A stretch of 64,000 bases of DNA from Scytalidium lignicola (Eukaryota > Ascomycota > Leotiomycetes), in NCBI GenBank assembly GCA_002812745.2, contig NCSJ02000087.1:78334-142333 (forward strand). The letters are read 5' to 3'. Of the stretch, positions 11,255-24,853 are shown in pieces (position 1 is the stretch's first letter; every line of letters starts with the position of its first letter). The notes below the pieces were generated by a model, which was given only the letters and a program-made list of their open reading frames with translations, was not told the DNA's origin and made no database searches. The position numbers and the translations under genes are program-made.

Positions 11255-14200
11255 TCAGTCATGAAGAAAAGTGCATTTCGCTCCCTTCGCACATTTTCCT
11301 TCCCTCCAAAATTTGCAAGGCTTCTTCTTGCCTTTATATTCGCCGTTCTCATCGAAAAGATCTTCATTCCGGTTAGACCATTGCTTCTTGCCTTGTTGCT
11401 TGTTGGAATTCCTGTCATCATTGGAAGTTGTATGATTTCCATCTTTATTCCAACTAGCATCCCAACCAGACTGGAGATTATGGTTGTGATTTTCATAGCC
11501 TATGCCACTACCATTCGTACCACCGTTGCCGATGTCAAAGTGTTGATAAGGAAGTTCACTTGGGATATTCTGGCCCGTCTGCAGACCAGCTAGGATGCTC
11601 TGCACCTGCTGTGTGACGTCTGGGTATGCCAATGATTGAATACTTTTTTGGTGATCTTGTGGTAGATATGCTTGTATCTGTGCAGTTGATAGTTGCTGAT
11701 GCATCTGTGGTGCTGGATACGTTGATTGTGACTGTATGGGGGCAGCTTGCATATTCACCATTCGGGCATCTGCAGCCTTTTTTCCCGCGATTGCTTTGTC
11801 TCTGTTGTAACCCTCCCACCAATGTGCCTTTCCAGATTCACTCATCCACGTTGGTGGTTCAATAGGAGGGTATACTTTACCCTTTAATTGACTCACGATG
11901 CGAGTGATGTTTTCCCATGCTGCACTTTCCTCGGGAGACATTGTAATGGTGTGTTGAGGTGGACGTGACTGCTTTGTGCCTCCAAGTTGTTGCAAGATCG
12001 TTGGTATATTCGTTGAGGAAGTAGATTGCTGTGATGCTTTGCCGTTTCGTTCTTGGAGTCGTTGAAGATAAAATTTCACAGCTTGTTGCCAACCGTACTG
12101 GCGCACTTCTTGAAGTCGCTGAAGAAGCCACGGAGCATTGGGCTCCTTCAACAGTATCTCCTTAGTACCGTCACTCAGTTCTGTTTGGGGTGGTTCCTTT
12201 GCTGTAGCTGGCATATCATTTGGATCAGTATAAACAATCATCAACTCTAGCGCTTCACGGCGGGCCTGGACCTCTTGCTCGTGCGTTGTAAAGGTGAGAT
12301 CGCCGCCTCTAGTGACAAAACCTTTACCAAACAATGGAGATTTATCTAATTCACTGAAATCAATGTGGATAAGATCAGGATAGGGCCGGTCTTCAAAATC
12401 ACCAGACCCCTCATCATCATCAAGACTAGCCATATCCACTAATACACGTTGCTTATGCATCATGCCCTCCAGTCGATCATCGTGTGCATCTCTTAGCATA
12501 TTATCTTGCCGGCCTTCGTCTTCAGCTATTTCATGGATAAACAGCCTCACATTTTCAAGCTCCGTGCCTTCCTTAAACCTAACCCTAAGATGTCGTCTGC
12601 TCTCTTTTCTTTCCCGACGCTTCTTCTCTTCCGGTGTCTCGGGGGGGCGTGGTGGCGCGTCAGGAGCCTTTTTAGGTTCAGGAGGTTTATCAATACTTGC
12701 TAAAATTGCCCCTAACCTGGATTCCGTAGGTGGAGAAGGCTCTCGTTTTTTGACAGGAGGCTTCACATGGGGTTTAGATCCAGTTCCTAGTAGATTGTTC
12801 GCTAACAAATTGGTAGGACGCTTCGCTGGTACAATCTTTGAAGGTGCCGCAGGAGTTCCAGCTACATCGGCAGCGAACTTTTTGTTCGATTTTCCATTTG
12901 TCCCCTCCCCATCATGTGGCCTCTTCGTGGAGATAGAATTGGGTGTGAGCTTTGGAATCTCAGCAGCACGAGGTTTGACAGCTTCCGAGCTAGGGACAAT
13001 CTTCTTCTTGTTCTCGTCCTGCACAGGCTCTTTCTTTGCCTTTGTTGCTCTCTCCTTAGCCTCTATCGTGTTGGAAAGAATTATCGAGATCCATTTTTTG
13101 GCTTCATCGTCCCCTTTCTTATTCCAGCGTTTCTGTATGCTATCGAACTTAAGTTTCTTCAAAAGCTCATCAGACATTGTTTGAAATTTGGCAAGTAAGT
13201 TAAATACGGCCTTTGGTAATTTCCCAAGAAAGTCTTCAGCTTTTATACAATCAATCAAAGTTGTTGTCAATGCATTAACTAGTTTCTGATGTCCTCCAAG
13301 GTTCTCAACTATGGCAGGATATCCAAGCTCATTCGCAGCATTGATGATTTGATATAGGCTTTCAAGAAGAACGCTACGCTCACTCTTCAGTTTGTCAATC
13401 TCTGCTTGCTTTCCAGATGCCGCCTCTGTCTGTTGAGAATTGGCTTTGATTTTAGACCTTTGAGACGTCACGAACGTGCCGTACTCCTCAATCGCCCCCT
13501 TTATAACATCCGTACTTGGACTAGAAGCTGGGTCTTTCCAGACAATGCCTATAGAATCCCAGCGTGCGGCAGCAGGGATATCAGTAGGTCGCGTCTTGCC
13601 ACGGATCTACAAGGTATTTGTTAGCACCGTACAGGATATTCATCTCGTATATAGTCAATAATGTTAGGAAATTAATGATTTATTTTGAGGTCACATAAAA
13701 TGGATTGATTAGAATTGAAATAAAATGAACTTAGTATTAATCTTACCTCACTGATATCTGTCAAAATCATTTCGTCGTCTTCGTAGTCAGATTCCTCTTC
13801 TGAACTAGATTCTTCCGTAGAGCTTTCTTCGCTCAATGGAGATGCACCCTTAGTTACAGTACCCACACTACTATTGTCTTGAATGTTTGTTGCCTTGGCG
13901 ATAATCGGTTTATTGCTTGTGACATCTTTCACCAAGCTCACCGCAATCTTTTTCGGTTTTGGAACCCGCACCTTCTTACTAGTGATGCGTGCTGGTGCAC
14001 CAAAAGTTTCTTGGAAAGTCACAGTCAGCATGAGGACATCATGAGAGCGTAGACAGAGGTGGAGAACTTACTAGAAATGTCAAGACCTGGGACCAGAGGC
14101 TTCCCGCTTGACGACCTACGTGGATGATACTTTGGAATCGCACCTAAACCAATGTTACAAATAGTTAATAAATGTCCCTCAAAAGATATGAACTATATGA

Positions 14201-15259
14201 GTAGGAAATATACTAACTCTTTAAGTCATTATATATGATAGGATCATCTGAAAATGTAAGAAAAGGGGCGTAAGAAAGGTGTAGGCGAGGTGAGCCATTT
14301 GTTGCTGTCAAGAGTTCTGGATGTGTGATTCTTAATCCTGTAGGCTTTTTGGTACCCACACGAGGCAATTCGACCACAGCATTATTGGTAGCAGCTTTCT
14401 TAAGACCGGGACTGTGGTTATGTTCCACCGAAGGAGCATATGATGTTGGAAGACCGCCTGTAGGGACTTTTGTCTCCTGGGGCGGTGCTTGTGCTAACTT
14501 GGGAGAAGCATAGGCCGCTAAAGTTTCAGTGAAACTTTGGCTGCCTCCACCGTACTGCCTTGGCTCATTACGTCCAGTGTTTGCGGTGTTACTATCAAGA
14601 GATTCCGTCAAGCCAGGTTGAGATACGGGAGACTGAGTATTCTGTGATGGGGGTAGAGAATATCCAAATCCACTATTTGTACTGTGGACGCTGTTTCGTG
14701 GGTCGACAAAGTATTCTGGAGGACTTTGCTGGTTCCCTAATTGGTAGCTGTATGGAGAGGGACCATTTTCAGCTCCGGTTGTCGTGCGTTGGTATGGAGA
14801 TGGTGAGATGGGAATATTTGTTGGCTGGCTCGAAGGTAAGTTGTATTGAAGGCTTTGAGGAGCAATAGTATTATTCCCTGTTCCCGAGGGTGTATAATAG
14901 TATGAGTCTTGAGGCAGTGTGGTGGTGGTGACCGGAATGTGAACAGATGAAGCATTGCTTTCTATATGATAGGGTACTGAGCTATAGATGTCTTGCGGTG
15001 CAGTGCTCTGATATGGCGTAGTATATGGAGAGTTAGAGTATTGCATCGGAGTATATGATTGTTGATGAGACATATCATAATGATTATAAGCCGGTTGATT
15101 CCCTGGGTACTGAGCGAATTGATCATGTGATGGCGCGTGAGGCTCTTGATACATATATTGCCCCTGTGCGCCCTGCCACGGGGTATTATTGAGGAGATCC
15201 TCATCAAGAGGGTAGGGGAGCTCCTCTTGGATGTATCCATGGGGGTGATTCCCTTCCAT
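11255..15259 (-). CDS. ppn1: PNUTS/Ppn1-like PP1 regulatory protein (TFIIS-LW domain, RVxF, CCCH finger)
   Basis: Four exons (15259-14218, 14143-14072, 14009-13747, 13606-11255) keep phase and give 1242 aa. Residues 1-345 are a low-complexity Q/S/P/Y/N-rich region. An acidic Ser/Glu stretch precedes exon 4. A helical TFIIS N-terminal (LW) domain follows at about 530-650 (SLYQIINAANELGYPAIVEN). RVRF at 800-803, in a Lys/Arg-rich setting, fits the PP1-docking RVxF motif. The last 20 residues hold a CCCH zinc finger, C-x7-C-x5-C-x3-H (Cys1223, Cys1231, Cys1237, His1241). This order matches metazoan PNUTS and fission yeast Ppn1, the scaffold that brings PP1 (Dis2) to the cleavage and polyadenylation factor to dephosphorylate elongation factors at termination. 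The architecture is seen; the function is inferred from it. It diverges from SLY1. Confidence 0.82.
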
Positions 15260-16353
15260 GTTTAAGGAGTGAATATTGTCACGTGAGGTTGATGCTTGGA
15301 TGGGAGGGGTAGTGCGGCTTTAAAAAGCAAGTGGGTGTGGCTTTATCGAAGATATTTTAGGCCGAGCTCCGGCTTTTCGCTAGAGGTGACCAATTAGCAT
15401 GTGAGCCTGAAAAGACTGCCTTGAACGAGTCGCAAGTAATCAAAGATCAGTCGGCACCTGCAACCAGGGAATCGTCCGCGGCGTGGTGTGTGAATGGCAA
15501 ACAAAAGATACGAGGTCTAAACCACCGCGTCTTTGGCCTGCAGTGGACATGCGATGGATTTTTGAGACACAAATGTTGCTTGTTATTATCGCGTAGAACC
15601 GCCAAACAAAAGAGTATGGCGCCCTTTGATGCAAATCTTGACCTCCACTCGATGCTGCAGCATGACCTGGGAGCAATCGACTGCAATACGTGAGGCAATT
15701 ATCGCTGACCCGCCAAGTAACTTGCACGCGCAATCCCTTTCCCCCCACGATCGCAGATACAAAAGCGCTAGCTTAAGTCTAGACGAATTGCGAAGTGATT
15801 GAGAGTATCTTTTGTGCAGTACCTTGAGGTGACGTGTGGCTTTTGGTCTTGTTGCAGGCTTCACGGCCTCAAGAAAAAGTGTGTTAAGGTGTCACCGTAC
15901 CCTTCTAAACGCAAAAGTTCCTTCCTTCAGACTTAACACAACCCTTCCAGCCCAGTCACTTTGTTCAGGTCATATATACGATCATTTGTCTCTGTTAGGT
16001 GTCGTGGCCATGATGGCCAGTGGCAGATTTGGATGTTGACAATGGAGGGGATTAAGGAGATGTTGATGTTAGAAGACGAGAGGAGCTTCCTCTGCAGAAG
16101 TTCGTGTCGCCTAGGGTGGACTCGTTTAGCGCCGGCTGCAGCAGAATGTGTTAAACCTTTTTCGGCAACGCTGTTCTCGCCGCTCAGGACTGAGGCGCAA
16201 ATAACCTGGACCTATTTCACTGATATCGCTGATGTGTCCCGAAAAGACGTTAACGGCTTCTTTATAATACGAGCTGTCTGAAGCTGTAACAGACTTACAT
16301 GATAAAATTTTTATTACCGGGCTGACTTGCAGCCGTTCTTGGGATCCGCAATC
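15260..16353. promoter_or_regulatory. Divergent upstream region of PNUTS-like and SLY1 genes
   Basis: These 1.09 kb separate two divergently transcribed essential-type genes. Several short frames overlap on both strands, but none shows a domain, splice logic or coding bias. It should contain both promoters; I see no distinct motif worth naming. Confidence 0.4.
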
Positions 16354-18706
16354 ATGGCGTCTAGCCAGAATTCCCTAAGGGCACGCCAGATCAGTGAGTA
16401 CACTGCCATTCATGCTCCACACACTGCCCAACTGACAACCGACTTCTAGGCGTCATTGAAAAGATGCTGAATTTCAATCATATTCCGGAAGAAGCTGCAC
16501 AGGACCAGCATGACCACACTTCCACCAACGGCCTTGCTGTCCCCGCAGTCCCTATACTAGACTCAAATGGCGATCCTATATGGAAGGTGCTTGTGTTTGA
16601 TGATCTGGGAAGGGATGTGATAAGCAGTGTGTTGCGTGTAAATGACTTGCGCACATGGGGGGTCACAATGCACATGTACGTATTCCCAGATGTTATAAGG
16701 TTTAAGGGCTGCCGTTAGGGAATAAGAAAAGGACTGACAGAGTTAGGCATATAGCTGCAACACGGCATCCTATACCGGATGTTCCTGTGTTATATCTAGT
16801 TGAGCCTACAGCTTCAAATCTTCAAGTTATTACAAATGATCTTTCGCGAGGACTCTACTCTCCAGCGTATATAAATTTCCTCTCCTCAATACCCCGCCCG
16901 TTACTTGAAGATTTCGCGGCGCAAACAGCAACGGCTGGCACTGCCGAGCACATAGCTCAGTTTTACGACCAATATTTGAATTTCATTGTAGCTGAACCGG
17001 ACTTGTTCAGCTTAGGGATGAGAAAGCAGAATACCTATTGGGCTTTGAACAGCGCGCGAACAAAGGATGAGGAATTGGATAATGTAGTAGATAAGATTGT
17101 GAGTGGTCTGTTCAGTGTTATGGTTACAATGGGTATGCACTCACTAGTTGTATTAAGCCGAGATTCTTTGCTAATATTATTAGGTGTCATGCCAATTATT
17201 CGGTGTCCAAAAGGAGCCGCTGCTGAGATGATATCCGCTAAACTCGATCGCAAATTACGAGATCACCTACTCAATTCAAAAGATAACTTATTCTCCACTT
17301 CTAGTAACCGGCAATCAACATCTGCCAGTGCTCCATCCGCACGACCAGTTCTCATTATCCTGGATCGGAACGTGGATATCATTCCAATGCTCTCTCATTC
17401 TTGGACTTATCAGTCACTTGTTCATGATGTGCTGAATATGAAGCTCAACCGTATTACAGTTGAAACTCCCGTTGATGAGCAGAATCCGTCCAAAGGCAAA
17501 ACGAAGAAAGCTTATGATCTCACTTCAAATGATTTCTTTTGGGCCAAAAACGCCAGCATGCCTTTTCCTCAGGTCGCGGAAGATATAGATGCGGAATTAA
17601 TGAGGTACAAAGACGATGCAAGCGAGATCACAAAGAGGACAGGTGCATCCTCAATAGAGGACTTACAAAATGACACCAGTGCCTCTGCACAGCATTTGAA
17701 GGCTGCCATCACGCTTCTTCCAGAATTGAGAGAGCGCAAAGCTGTTCTAGATATGCATATGAATATTTTGGCAGGGTTATTAACTGGCATAAAAAACCGC
17801 CAATTAGACAACTTCTTCCAATTAGAAGAAAACATACTGAAACAAAATAAGACTCAGATCCTGGAACTTCTAAATGACAACGAGAAAGGGAACAATCCGG
17901 CGGATAAATTACGTCTCTTTATAATATGGTTTCTCAGCACCGAGCAAGATGTCACAAGAACAGATATGGAGAAGTTCGAAGAAGCATTGACGGGTGCTGG
18001 TGCGAATGCTACATCACTTGCCTACGTAAAGCAGTAAGTATTCATAGTAGTATTCTCCTGCTCTATCTAATACATTTCTAGAGTACGCGCCACAACTCGA
18101 ATGACGATGATGACATCAACACCGGCCACCACATCTCAACAGTCCTCAACGTCTACCGAGCTCTTCAGGGGCTTCAGCAGCATATCAAATAGGCTCACAG
18201 ACCGCCTGAAGGAGTCAGGTGTCGGCGCCAACTTTGAGAACCTAATTAGCGGCGTCAAGAACTTCTTGCCGGCCAACCGCGATCTTACAATCACAAAAAT
18301 CACAGAATCAATTATGGACCCTGCAGCAGCCTCAAGTAGTGCGATTGCAAAGACGGAAAATTACCTATACTTCGATCCTAAGAGTGCTAATGCACGGGGG
18401 ACTATGCCACCCTCTGCTGCGAAAAAGGAACAGCAAATGCCTGGTGGTCTAGGATCGATGGGGCCCGGTACTGGTGCTACATTCGGTCAAAGGAGGCAGG
18501 GATTTAATGAAGCCATCGTGTTTACTGTTGGCGGCGGTAGCATGGATGAGTACGGAAACTTGCAAGAGTGGGCGAAACGTACCGGAGCAAGTACAGAAAA
18601 AGGAGCAAGTCGGAAACGAGTAGTATACGGGAGCACAGAGCTGATTAATGCAGAGGAATTTTTGGTACTAGAGTTGGAGAAACTTGGGGCAGAAGCTGCT
18701 TCATAG
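16354..18706 (+). CDS. SLY1: SLY1, Sec1/Munc18-family SNARE regulator
   Basis: Five exons (16354-16393, 16450-16675, 16741-17132, 17184-18033, 18082-18706) give 710 aa. Diagnostic segments are [18 protein letters not shown] near the N-terminus, [15 protein letters not shown], the [17 protein letters not shown] strand-turn-strand common to SM proteins, and the C-terminal [14 protein letters not shown]. Sly1 binds the N-peptide of the Golgi/ER syntaxin Sed5/Ufe1 and promotes SNARE assembly in ER-Golgi transport. The third intron (17133-17183) is 51 nt, a multiple of three, with no stop in frame. Reading through it would insert 17 residues into a conserved region, so it is treated as an intron (GTATGC donor, TTAG acceptor, continuity of [17 protein letters not shown]). 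It ends 182 bp before the converging chitin synthase gene. Confidence 0.95.
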
Positions 18707-18888
18707 TCAAGATAATACTATCCGTAACAATGGTATATTGAATCATGAAAGGCTACTTAAATGCCTAGAAGTAAGAAAAAGTTATGATCTAGTTCAAGAA
18801 ATGCGCTCAAAAACTTGACAAGTGATATCAAAAAGGTTAGTAGACATACAAAGTTCATTATACAAGCAACGAAATGTGATCAAATCCC

Positions 18889-21800
18889 TTAAACACCGCG
18901 GAACATGCGTACAATCAAGAACCACATAGCTCCTATGAACTTAAAGGCGGAGAGCCCAGCCACCGACCAAAGAACAACCGCCATATAGATGGTACTCTTT
19001 GTGTTATCATCCTTGCTTGTGTTGATTCGCTCCAGCCCTGCGGTGCTTAGAACAACTGCAGCCAAGGCAAAATTGCTAACAAGCCAGAATATAACAACAC
19101 CACTTCGAAAGCCCTTGTAATAATCTTCTTGTTTCTCCTGAGGAGTAAACTCGCGCTTCTCCGGAGGGGCCTTCATTTGGAATTTCTTTATTTCCTGCTC
19201 GTATTGAGTGTTGAGATCATGATCATCAGTTGGGATGTTAACGTCAACTTTTCCTCCTGGCTTAAGAGTTGCGGAAGGTAGTTTCTCTGCCTTGTCATCT
19301 CCTTTTGTACCCCAGGTGATGTCGTGAGTGTTACAGAAGGCGTAAACATTAAGAATATTAATGTATGTAGGTGTCAGGAGCAGATATTGAATGAACGAAG
19401 TAAACATATGCCATGGGTCGAAGAACAAGAATGACACCACAAACCAAAGCAAGTATGTCGATGCCAGAGAGATGATCAAAGTGTAGAAGATCTGGTTTTT
19501 GACAATGTCGGAAAAGGTAAATTCATGAAGGTCAATTTCAGTCTGAATAGACTTCACAGTAATGAATATTGATGCAAACATCAGATAGCTAGAAGCAAGT
19601 TAGCCACAGCACTTGAACCTTTTGGACAATGCAAAACTTACATCATGATGAATGCCCAGAAATAAACCATAGACATATATGCCTTATTTGTTCCCTGAGG
19701 TCGATTGCCCAATGCTAAGATGAAACATGTCAAAAGTGTAAACAGATACAGCCATTCGAAGACAATTCCCAAAATATTGCCGACGGTTCCAAGTAACGTA
19801 GGAGAGCTCAAAGATGTCGTCAAGATGTGAAAAACCAGGAAAAAGTTGCCAATACCAAACCATGCGAAGATCATGCTGATAGTCTGGTAGGTAAACTCGA
19901 GGAAGAACATAAACTTTCGCAGAAAGCTGTGGTCGCTACGGAAAATTTGATAGAAATGTGCAATGGCATATATTGCGGCAAAAAAACTACCATTCAACCA
20001 TCTTCGTCGCTGTAAAATTAACTCGGCCATAGTGTCCGGGACATCAGTCTCTCCAGTCGCAGATTTAACGTATTGTAAGATCCAGTGACAATTTCGTTTC
20101 GAAACCAGCTCGAAACAGAGAATACGATCTTCGGCGAGATACATATTTGCCGTAAAGATACCTGCATTTGCACCGTGCATCTTCTCGCCAGCAAAATATT
20201 TCTCCAGAGGACCATTTCCAGCCTTATCATTCTGTAAAGCAATATAGCGATATGCGGAGAAAGCACCCGGCAAGACCGAGATGAATCCGAAGGCGGATTC
20301 AAGAGGCTTATCAAGAATGTTACTCATCTTGTACTCGAAATTTTGCGTAGCAACCAGGGGGTTTATAAGGTTCCTGCCTCCAGGTCCCAACATTGCCTTA
20401 ATCTCACCACAAGCACCAGCGCACATGGGCTCTAAGTCGAATGCTTTCCAAAGCTGGTATATAGAATCCTTTCCTGGTTTGGTACCAGCATCGATTAAAA
20501 CGCAAATATTAGGATCAAGAACTCGTCCAAATGCTTGAAAGAACCATCTATGCGAATTAATCTTCTTCTGATTTTTCTCCTTCAGACAGAAGAGGAGCTG
20601 CACGGGTTGTCGGGTTGCTCGGACTTCGACGATATCTTTCTTGACAGAGATCCCCATCTGGGTCGTGTACTCGTAAAGGTGGGCTGTTACATCCTTGCCA
20701 TTAACTTGTTGCTTTGCAATGCCGTCCTGGTAGACACCAAGGGCAGCGAGCACCGACCTAGTTCTCGCGTTGATCTTAGCACGGCCATCGCTGACAACAC
20801 AAACTACAATTTTCTTCCATGCATCCTTTCCCCAGGTTTTGCTATCCTTTCGCGAGCACATATACTCAATGTTCTTAAATACGCCGCTCATCGTGCGAGC
20901 AAACAGGACATCATCTTCATTATACATTGTCACTACAATAAATAGCTCCGTGTGCCGAGGCTTCGCGAATAACTTTTGCCGTAGGGTAAATCGCTCCTCA
21001 TAAAACTCACTAGGATCGCAGGTTGCTGCTGAGTACCTCATATGCGTAAACTCATCACGGGCAGGCGGGTCTGCGTGGGGTACCTGGTTCAGGAGCTTTG
21101 GAGGAATAGGACAGTCTAGTACAAGATTCCCATTGAAAAGCTGTACTTCCTTGACGGTCTTGTATCTCTTCAAACCTGGGCCCGGCATTGGTGTTGCTGC
21201 AGGCGATACGCCAGACGCATCATAATCCTTGTAATCTCCTCCATCATGATGTTCTGGTTCATATTGCTGATGTTCTGGTTCATATTGCTCATGTTGTTGA
21301 AGAATAGGATGATGGTCGTCATCGTGCTCATAGTATTGAGATTGATCGTGGCCCGAAGGGTAGTTTGTCAACGGATGCTCCTCGTGGGGAGAAGGTTGGT
21401 ACGGTGGTTGAAAATAGGCGTCATGATGCGCTTGTGGATCCAGGCTATAGTCTTGGGTATAGTTATGTGCTGGATCAAGAGGGTAGTGTTGCTCGTATTC
21501 CTCATTGTGACCGTAAGAGTTGTTTATGTTTTCAACCGAGTACTGTAGAATTCAATCAGCACATTCCTCCTAAAATCGCGCAGATTTCGATAATACTGAC
21601 TGTAGGTTGCGCCTGCAATCTATCACTTGGTGTGTGCACCCGTGGTCCCATAGGTATCTGTATATTAGATGCTCCAGGTGGTGGTCTGCCATATGGTGAA
21701 TCATCGAGCTGATAGCCTTGGTGGAGTGGGTGTCCGGGAGACGGCGATCGACCTGGCCTGTTATCCATATCGTAATACTCGTCTTGAGGTTGGCCGTCGT

Positions 21801-22185
21801 GGCCTGTAAGGAAATAATTGTCAGAATATACTGATGTGCAGCAATTTCAAAGTAGAAAATAGCTCTGTAGAAGAGATGTCGCAAACAACTCCTAGACACT
21901 AAGCAGAGCAGATGTGAGGAGGTTCAATTGGAATAGACAGTTTGGCACAAACGTGCCAAGGTTCTTTTGAGATACAGACCTCCACCAGGGAAGACTCTGT
22001 AGGCCAAAGAGAAGAGGAATCGCGAAGGGGAGACAGGATTGCGTATGTTTGTGCTGAAGACCAAATTGAAAAGGTTGTGAGGCGGCAGGCACAACTTGGG
22101 GATCTCCACACAGAATAACCCCGAGATTAACCTGCAAATCTCATGAAAATGAAATTAGTGACATACCTAGGCGATTATACGACAT
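18889..22185 (-). CDS. Chitin synthase, class III
   Basis: Four exons: 22185-22167 (start MSYNRLG), 21803-21601, 21542-19642 and 19588-18889, giving 940 aa. The first intron is long for this gene set (363 nt). The N-terminal 180 residues are a disordered His/Gln/Tyr/Pro-rich tail with two near-identical YEPEH repeats. The GT2 catalytic core holds [16 protein letters not shown], the DAGTKP acid, the [11 protein letters not shown] segment and the [12 protein letters not shown] product-binding motif. About seven hydrophobic segments follow, forming the translocation channel. The [17 protein letters not shown] loop and C-terminal layout fit class III enzymes, which are specific to filamentous fungi and act at hyphal tips. 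Class II lacks this loop form; class III is my reading from memory of the motifs. Confidence 0.93.
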
Positions 22186-24291
22186 CTTGAACAAGTGTGG
22201 CACCTGCTGCTAGGGTACGGAGCGGTATGATAACAGAGTAGGATCAAAGAGGAAGGAGTGTGTCGCAAAGCTTAGTAGGAGAGTGAGCAGCGTTGCCGTA
22301 TTCGCGATGGACCCCCCTTTTTCCACGGTGAAGTAATCGATTAGCAGGATGAAAGTCGACACCTTTTGCCAGTGGAAATAATACTTTAGATTCGTTTCAG
22401 CTGGGGGTGAAGCAGATCCGTTAATTTTGCATCAGCAAACCGTAAACAAGGGGGGTTCAAAAGCTAGCTTGGCACGGTTTCAGGTGAGCCAACAGGCTGG
22501 TCCGGGGTAGCGCTCGCTATATTAAGTCTGGGTAGTGTACGGAAGGTCGCGCAGCACGAGGCAGATACTGCGAAAGCCTCCTCCAGATCGAGAGGAATGC
22601 CCACGCCATCTTTCAGCTACTGTAGTGGGTCATCAAAATAATAATACCGTACTAATAAGCTTGGGATCTGAGAACTTGGAACTGCCGTACGGTACTCTGT
22701 GTGTGTGTACAGCCTGCTGCACAGCCGCACGGCGACGCGAGGCCAAGCGCGCCACACCAGCCACCAATAAGGAGCCTCAAAGCGCCTGGCGTCTCTAATC
22801 CATTCACTTCAGTCCTTGTCGTACCGCCAACACCGACAAATGTGGCGACGTAGTTCCTGATAGCTTCGGGGCGAAGTCAACATCATTACCATCACCTATA
22901 TTCCAAACGAGTAAATACGAAGAGCTTATTGTTCTGCCTTGCAGCGATAGGAACGGCATAAACAAAAATACGATAATTACTGTACTGTACAGTACTAACC
23001 CAGGTTATGCGGAGGAAGCTAAGTGTCCCATTTAAGTAAAACACGTCTACTCAGGGCATAATCGCAGGACCAGCATTAATTATTAGCCAGCGAAAACGTC
23101 CATAGCGTTACCCGTGTCACGCCCACGTCAATAATCCTACCCCCTAACGCCTGCTTTCATTACAAAAGAGGAATAGCTAGTTAGTTAGATCCGTCTACGA
23201 CCACTCATCCTCAATAATAAGGCATTGCTATCGTAATATTCTGTGAAGCAATCCCAGCTCTTAAATAACTATTGTCAATATAAGGCTATCTCGAGCGTGA
23301 AATTGCTATGAATCTAGCCGTGTCTTCTTGCGTAGAACTTGATATAAACTCATATATATTAATATACCATATCACCAAATCCGAAGATTTTGCCAAATTA
23401 ATGTCGTAATACATAGATCACCAACTCTATCGGATTAGATATTGATTGATTATCCCATTCAAATATGGGTTAAGAAACATTTTCCTGTTGGCTGTGCTAA
23501 GCTAGTAAGAGCTGCCGAGTTGAACACTTGGATTAGTTTTTTGACTGCACTCACATAGCATCTGAATCGCGGCAACGGATCCTGGCTTGCGTAATGATCT
23601 ATTCTTAAAATCTAAGTGGCTTGGAGTTGTTTATGCCTTTCCACGGAGTGTTACGTATGTCACTCACTGTATCTTGACAAATCTGACTTGAGATCTATTC
23701 AGGATGCTAGGCAGTCCCGGAACAAATCAAATCATGAACCTGCGGCGACGAAGTGACGAAGCTTTTTCAAGGCAAGATGTGATTTTTTCCCTGCCTTGAT
23801 ATCAAGTGATTTGTGGATATCGCCCAAAATAAAAGGTACCCCGCCACCCAAGTAAGGCAAAGAAATCATAGATAGCAAAAAGAAAGAGCTCTTGCCAAGG
23901 AACCCGCTATCTAAAAGTCCATATCAACACATTGTGCACTCAACAAAAGGGTAAGTTAGTTCTAGCTGGCATACTACATAGCATAGCCATCCCAATGGAG
24001 CTTCAGAATGCAATTCTGAGTAATAGAAAGCGCAAAATATTTCAATGAGAAAGTCGGGACCCTGATTGATTTGACAAGGAAATACAAAAAATCTTAAAAC
24101 TGTTGAGCTGCTATATTGACCCACGGCAGACCTAGGTTATGTCCATTTGCGTATATCAAGGCTCGACTCTTAATACCGCATCACCAGAAAAGTTTTGGAG
24201 ACTTCCAGACATTATCTCTGTCAATCCCCAGGTTTTCCGTGTATAAAAGGATATACTCCCCTTAATGAAATATCTCAAAGCCTTACAAAAA
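22186..24291. other. 2.1 kb intergenic region upstream of chitin synthase
   Basis: This should contain the chitin synthase promoter and 5' leader, and the 3' end of the phosphatase gene on the far side. A short frame at 22535-22798 shows no domain or splice context. A palindromic TGTACTGTACAGTA motif lies near 22981. Otherwise I see nothing gene-like. Confidence 0.45.
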
Positions 24292-24853
24292 TCACGGATT
24301 CACATCCGGAAACGTCTTTTTCAAGAAATTATTAGAAAACCGCATGCACTGCTCGTAAGCCACCTCAAATCCGTCTCGACCGCCATAGTAAGGGTCCTCA
24401 ACGACCTCTGGCCTTTTAGATCCCGAAAACTCTCCAAATAGCATTACCTTCGCCTTTCCACCACCGCTTCGTTGACTCAATCGTTGAATATCTAAAAGAT
24501 TCTGACGATCCATGGCAAAAATGTAATCAAACTTATTGAAATCCGAAAATTGAATCTAATAGCCGAATGCTAATCAGCACGACCTCTACGTGTACTCATT
24601 ATGGGCCAAATAAACTCACCTTCCGCGCTGAATGCACGTAGTCCGTAATACCATAGTCTTCAAGAGTCGACAACGTCCTTGAATCAGGACTATCTCCCGT
24701 ATGATATGTTCCCGTTCCAGCAGAATCCACGTGACTAATCAGTGAGTTGTATGGTGGTTTTGATGTGAGAGACCCAAAAACTCCTTCTGCCATTGTTGAA
24801 CGGCAGATGTTACCAAGACAAACGAATAACACGGAAATGGGTTCTGGAGCCAT
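24292..24853 (-). CDS. LTP1: Low-molecular-weight protein tyrosine phosphatase
   Basis: Two exons (24853-24620 and 24555-24292) give 165 aa, the normal length of the family. The P-loop is VCLGNICRS with nucleophile Cys12 and Arg18 right at the N-terminus, and the general acid is Asp132 in DPYYGG. It removes phosphate from phosphotyrosine and small acyl phosphates in the cytosol. All catalytic residues are present. It diverges from the DUF218 gene across a 604 bp gap. Confidence 0.95.

Noticed and set aside
12462..13184. 240-codon open frame on the plus strand
   Set aside because: Antisense to the PNUTS-like coding exon; composition (Ser/Phe-rich) is the mirror of a Lys/Glu/Pro-rich gene.
15421..16281. 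Several short frames between PNUTS-like and SLY1 genes
   Set aside because: Open on both strands at once, no domain, and some lack an ATG start; likely promoter DNA.
22535..22798. 87-codon frame upstream of chitin synthase
   Set aside because: No domain, single short exon, in a promoter region.
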